NCBI RefSeq assembly: GCF_032854445.1
Contig: NW_027018060.1
Span: 1-64,000, forward strand
Reading direction: 5' to 3'
Source of the DNA: Liolophura sinensis
Taxonomy: Eukaryota; Mollusca; Polyplacophora; Chitonida; Chitonidae
DNA: 64,000 bases
Program-made: the position numbers and the translations under genes
Shown: in pieces, positions 61,312 through 64,000 of the stretch
Numbering within the stretch: position 1 is the first letter of the stretch
Layout: each line of letters starts with the position of its first letter
The notes under the pieces: generated by a model
Told to the model about the DNA's origin: nothing
What the model saw: the letters and a program-made list of their open reading frames with translations, nothing else
Databases searched by the model: none

Positions 61312-64000
61312 GTTATGTGCCCTTCGGTAGCCCAGAAGACGTCAAATCTTTGGGCTAAGCCCATTTAACTCACCCAGCAATTGCCTTACTTCTAAGTGCA
61401 AGACAATCTCAATGTCTTTATCTACGTGTAGAAAAACCACACCATTTGTACGTGAAAAACACAAGGTACTTGATACAGTCTGCTGTAAAAAGTACAACTG
61501 AACACTGACCCACTTCAGTAAGGTGCCAAAAGATGCGGAATTGAGCCAGGAATCGGGAGCTGTTGAAAAATTGCAAATTTTCCTGGTTTCCATGGAGTAA
61601 GAGCCGTTGCTGTGCACGTGATTATGACATAAATGATCATTCAATTGTCACTACAGCCAAAAGTATTGGTCGGAGAGCAACGCGGTTTGCACCATTCGAT
61701 TTCTCGTCACAAAATACGTCGAATTAGACTCTTACCAGCAGCACTGGAACAGTTTTTCCACTTTTGCATTTTTACCTGGTCTTTTTGTTAATTGAAATCG
61801 GCTACACTGTACTCTGTACAATCGCGACTGGTCATTACTATATTCAACTTTTGACTATAAGTTATGTGCCCTTCGGTAGCCCAGAAGACCTGAAATCTTT
61901 GGGCCAAGCCCATTTAACTCACCCAGCAATTGTCTTACTTCTAAGTCCAAGACAATCTCAATGTCTTTATCTACGTGTAGAAAAACCACACCATTTGTCC
62001 AAAAAAAACACAAGGTACTTGATACAGTCTGCTGTAAAAAGTACAACTAAACAATGACGCACATTTATAAGGTGCCAAAAGATGCGGAATTGGGCCAGGC
62101 ATCGGCAGCTGTTAAAAAATTGCAAATATCCCTGGTTTCCATGGAGTAAGAGCCGTTGCTGGGCACGTGATTATGACATCAATATTCATTGAATTGTCGC
62201 TACAGCCAAAAGTATTGGTCGGAGAGCAACGCGGTTTCCACCATTCGATTTCTCGTCACAAAATACGTCGGATTAGCCTCTTACCAGCAGCACTGGAACA
62301 GATTTTCCACTTTTGCATTTTTGCCTGGTCTTTTTGTTAATTGAAATCGGCTACACTGTACTCTGTACAATCGCGACTGGTCATTACTATATTCAACTTT
62401 TGACTATAAGTTATGTGCCCTTCGGTAGCCCAGAAGACCTGAAATCTTTGGGCTAAGCCCATTTAACTCACCCAGCAATTGCCTTACTTCTAAGTGCAAG
62501 ACAATCTCAATGTCTTTATCTACGTGTAGAAAAAAAACACCATTTGTACATGAAAAACACAAGGTACTTGATACAGTCTGCTGTAAAAAGTACAACTGAA
62601 CACTGACCCACATTTATAAGGTGCCAAAAGATTTGGAATTGGGCCAGGCATTGGCAGGTGTTAAAAAATTGCAAATATCCCTGGTTTCCATGGAGTAAGA
62701 GCCGTTGCTGGGCACGTGATTATGACATCAATGAACATTCAATTGTCGCTACAGCCAAAAGTATTGGTCGGAGAGCAACGCGGTTTGCACCATTCGATTT
62801 CTCGTCACAAAATACGTCGGATTAGCCTCTTACCAGCAGCACTGGAACAAGTTCTCCAATTTTGCATTTTTGCCTGGTCTTTTTGTTAATTGAAATCGGC
62901 TACACTGTACTATGTACAATCGCGACTGGTCATTACTATATTCAACTTTTGACTATAAGTTATGTGCCCTTCGGTAGCCCAGAAGACGTCAAATCTTTGG
63001 GCTCAGCCCATTTAACTCACCCAGCAATTGCCTTACTTCTAAGTCGAAGACAATCTCAATGTCTTTATCCACGTGTAGAAAAACCACACCATTTGATCAT
63101 GAAAAACACAAGGTACTTGATACAGTCTGCTGTAAAAAGTACAACTGAACACTGACCCACTTTAGTTAGGTGCCAAAAGATTCGGAATTGAGCCAGGCAT
63201 CGGCAGCTGTTGACAAATTGCAAATTTCCCTGGTTTCCATGGAGTAAGAGCCGTTGCTACGCACGTTATTATGACATAAATGATCATTCAATTGTCGCTA
63301 CAGCCAAAAGTATTGGTCGGAGAGCAACGCGGTTTGCACCATTCGATTTCTCGTCACAAAATACGTCGGATTAGACTCTTACTAGTAGCACTGGAACAGT
63401 TTTTCCACTTTTGCATTTTTACCTGGTCTTTTTGTTAATTGAAACCGGCTACACTGTACTCTGTACAATCGCGACTGGTCATTACTATATTCAACTTTTG
63501 ACTATAAGTTATGTGCCCTTCGGCAGCCCAGAAGACGTCAAATCTTTGGGCTAAGCCCATTTAACTCACCCAGCAATTGCCTTACTTCTAAGTGCAAGAC
63601 AATCTCAATGTCTTTATCTACGTGTAGAAAAACCAGACCATTTGTACATGAAAAACAAAAGGTACTTGATACAGTCTGCTGTAAAAAGTACAACTGAACA
63701 CTGACCCACTTCAGTAAGGTGCCAAAAGATGCGGAATTGAGCCAGGCATCGGCAGCTGTTGAAAAATTGCAAATTTCCCTGGTTTCCATGGAGTAAGAGC
63801 CGTTGCTGGGCACGTGATTATGACATAAATGATCATTCAATTGTCACTACAGCCAAAAGTATTGGTCGGAGAGCAACGCGGTTTGCACCATTCGATTTCT
63901 CGTCACAAAATACGTCAAATTAGCCTCTTACCAGCAGCACTGGAACAGTTTTTCCACTTTTGCATTTTTGCCTGCTCTTTTTGTTAATTGAAACCGGCTA
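61312..64000 (+). repeat. HOR-3, second copy, incomplete (h-e-f-j-l)
   Basis: Units start at 61312, 61861, 62410, 62959 and 63508. The order matches the previous copy except that no separate k unit lies between j and l. The window ends inside the l unit. Confidence 0.88.
63508..64000 (+). repeat. Partial monomer at the right edge
   Basis: The last monomer (type l) is cut by the window after 493 bases, at GAAACCGGCTA. The array continues beyond it. Confidence 0.95.

Larger units (their letters stand above)
1..64000 (+). repeat. 549-bp satellite DNA array, about 117 head-to-tail monomers
   Basis: The same sequence recurs every 549 bases across the entire window: GTTATGTGCC starts at 52, 601, 1150, 1699, 2248 and so on, with the last at 63508. 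All copies are in the same orientation and abut directly, with no foreign sequence between them. Monomers differ by scattered substitutions, multi-base type-specific alleles and one-base indels; one junction at 25.66 kb lacks 239 bp. No unique DNA is present at either end. A homogeneous tandem array with higher-order organisation is typical of eukaryotic satellite DNA. I do not recognise the family, and a centromeric role is only inference. Confidence 0.98.

Noticed and set aside
82-63840. Many open reading frames of 60-134 codons on both strands as genes
   Set aside because: They recur at the satellite period, mostly need TTG or GTG as start, occur on both strands of the same DNA, are broken by stops or shifts in many copies, and resemble no protein family I know. 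The longest (38175-38579, minus) is long only because of a one-base deletion near 38297.
1-64000. CRISPR array
   Set aside because: The repeat is 549 bp with no short repeat-spacer alternation and no unique spacers.
1-64000. 5S rDNA or other tandem RNA-gene array
   Set aside because: The unit length would fit, but I find no 5S internal control region, no snRNA motifs and no histone-like sequence in the monomer.
1-64000. Alpha satellite or another well-known named satellite
   Set aside because: The 549-bp unit has no 171-bp substructure and no sequence resemblance I can recognise.
1-64000. Internal 183-bp ancestral repeat (549 = 3 x 183)
   Set aside because: Comparing offsets 0, 183 and 366 of the monomer by eye shows no similarity.
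1-64000. Telomeric repeats, Helitron ends or other mobile-element termini
   Set aside because: No short telomere-type repeat and no terminal structures were seen anywhere; all sequence is accounted for by the monomer.

Overview
The whole 64 kb window is one uninterrupted, head-to-tail tandem array of a single satellite DNA family. The monomer is 549 bp. Taking the recurring GTTATGTGCC (first seen at 52) as an arbitrary start, about 117 copies follow one another in the same orientation from base 1 to base 64000. There is no unique sequence at either edge, so the array extends beyond both ends. I find no protein-coding gene, RNA gene, transposon, CRISPR array or origin that I can support. The layout suggests a eukaryotic chromosome, in a constitutive heterochromatic block (centromeric, pericentromeric or similar). 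I do not recognise the monomer and cannot name the organism.

The interest lies in the array's internal architecture. Monomers fall into recognisable types, which I label with letters of my own, and the types recur in fixed orders as higher-order repeats (HORs). Letters repeat only in that sense: W, R, P, S, Q, X, T, U, V, Y and Z in the first 25 kb, and a to l in the last 27 kb. The HOR period changes along the window:
- 3-mer, then 5-mer twice (3.3-10.5 kb).
- 8-mer, then 9-mer (8.8-18.2 kb).
- A mixed zone rich in small indels (18-25 kb), ending in a damaged junction at 25.66 kb where 239 bp are missing and 6 bp are added.
- 19 consecutive monomers of exactly 549 bp, including a 3-mer repeated twice (26.2-36.6 kb).
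- An 8-mer twice (37.15-45.94 kb).
- A derived 8-mer followed by a shortened 6-unit copy (45.94-53.62 kb).
- A 2-mer three times (53.62-56.92 kb).
- A 9-mer and the start of a second copy (56.4-64.0 kb).

At several of these changes I can point to a chimeric monomer whose left part belongs to one type and whose right part belongs to another. This is what in-register unequal crossing-over (or gene conversion) should leave behind, so the window is a readable record of how the HORs were built and shrunk.

Within the monomer there are small structures: overlapping competing hairpins around AGCCCA/TGGGCT, a CACGTG hexamer beside a dyad centred on AATGATCATT, a cluster of T-tracts, a TGTAC/GTACA inverted repeat, and a six-base segment with several multi-base alleles. 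Open reading frames of 60-134 codons recur in step with the monomer on both strands. They mostly depend on TTG or GTG starts, are broken differently from copy to copy, and are best read as by-products of the repeat.
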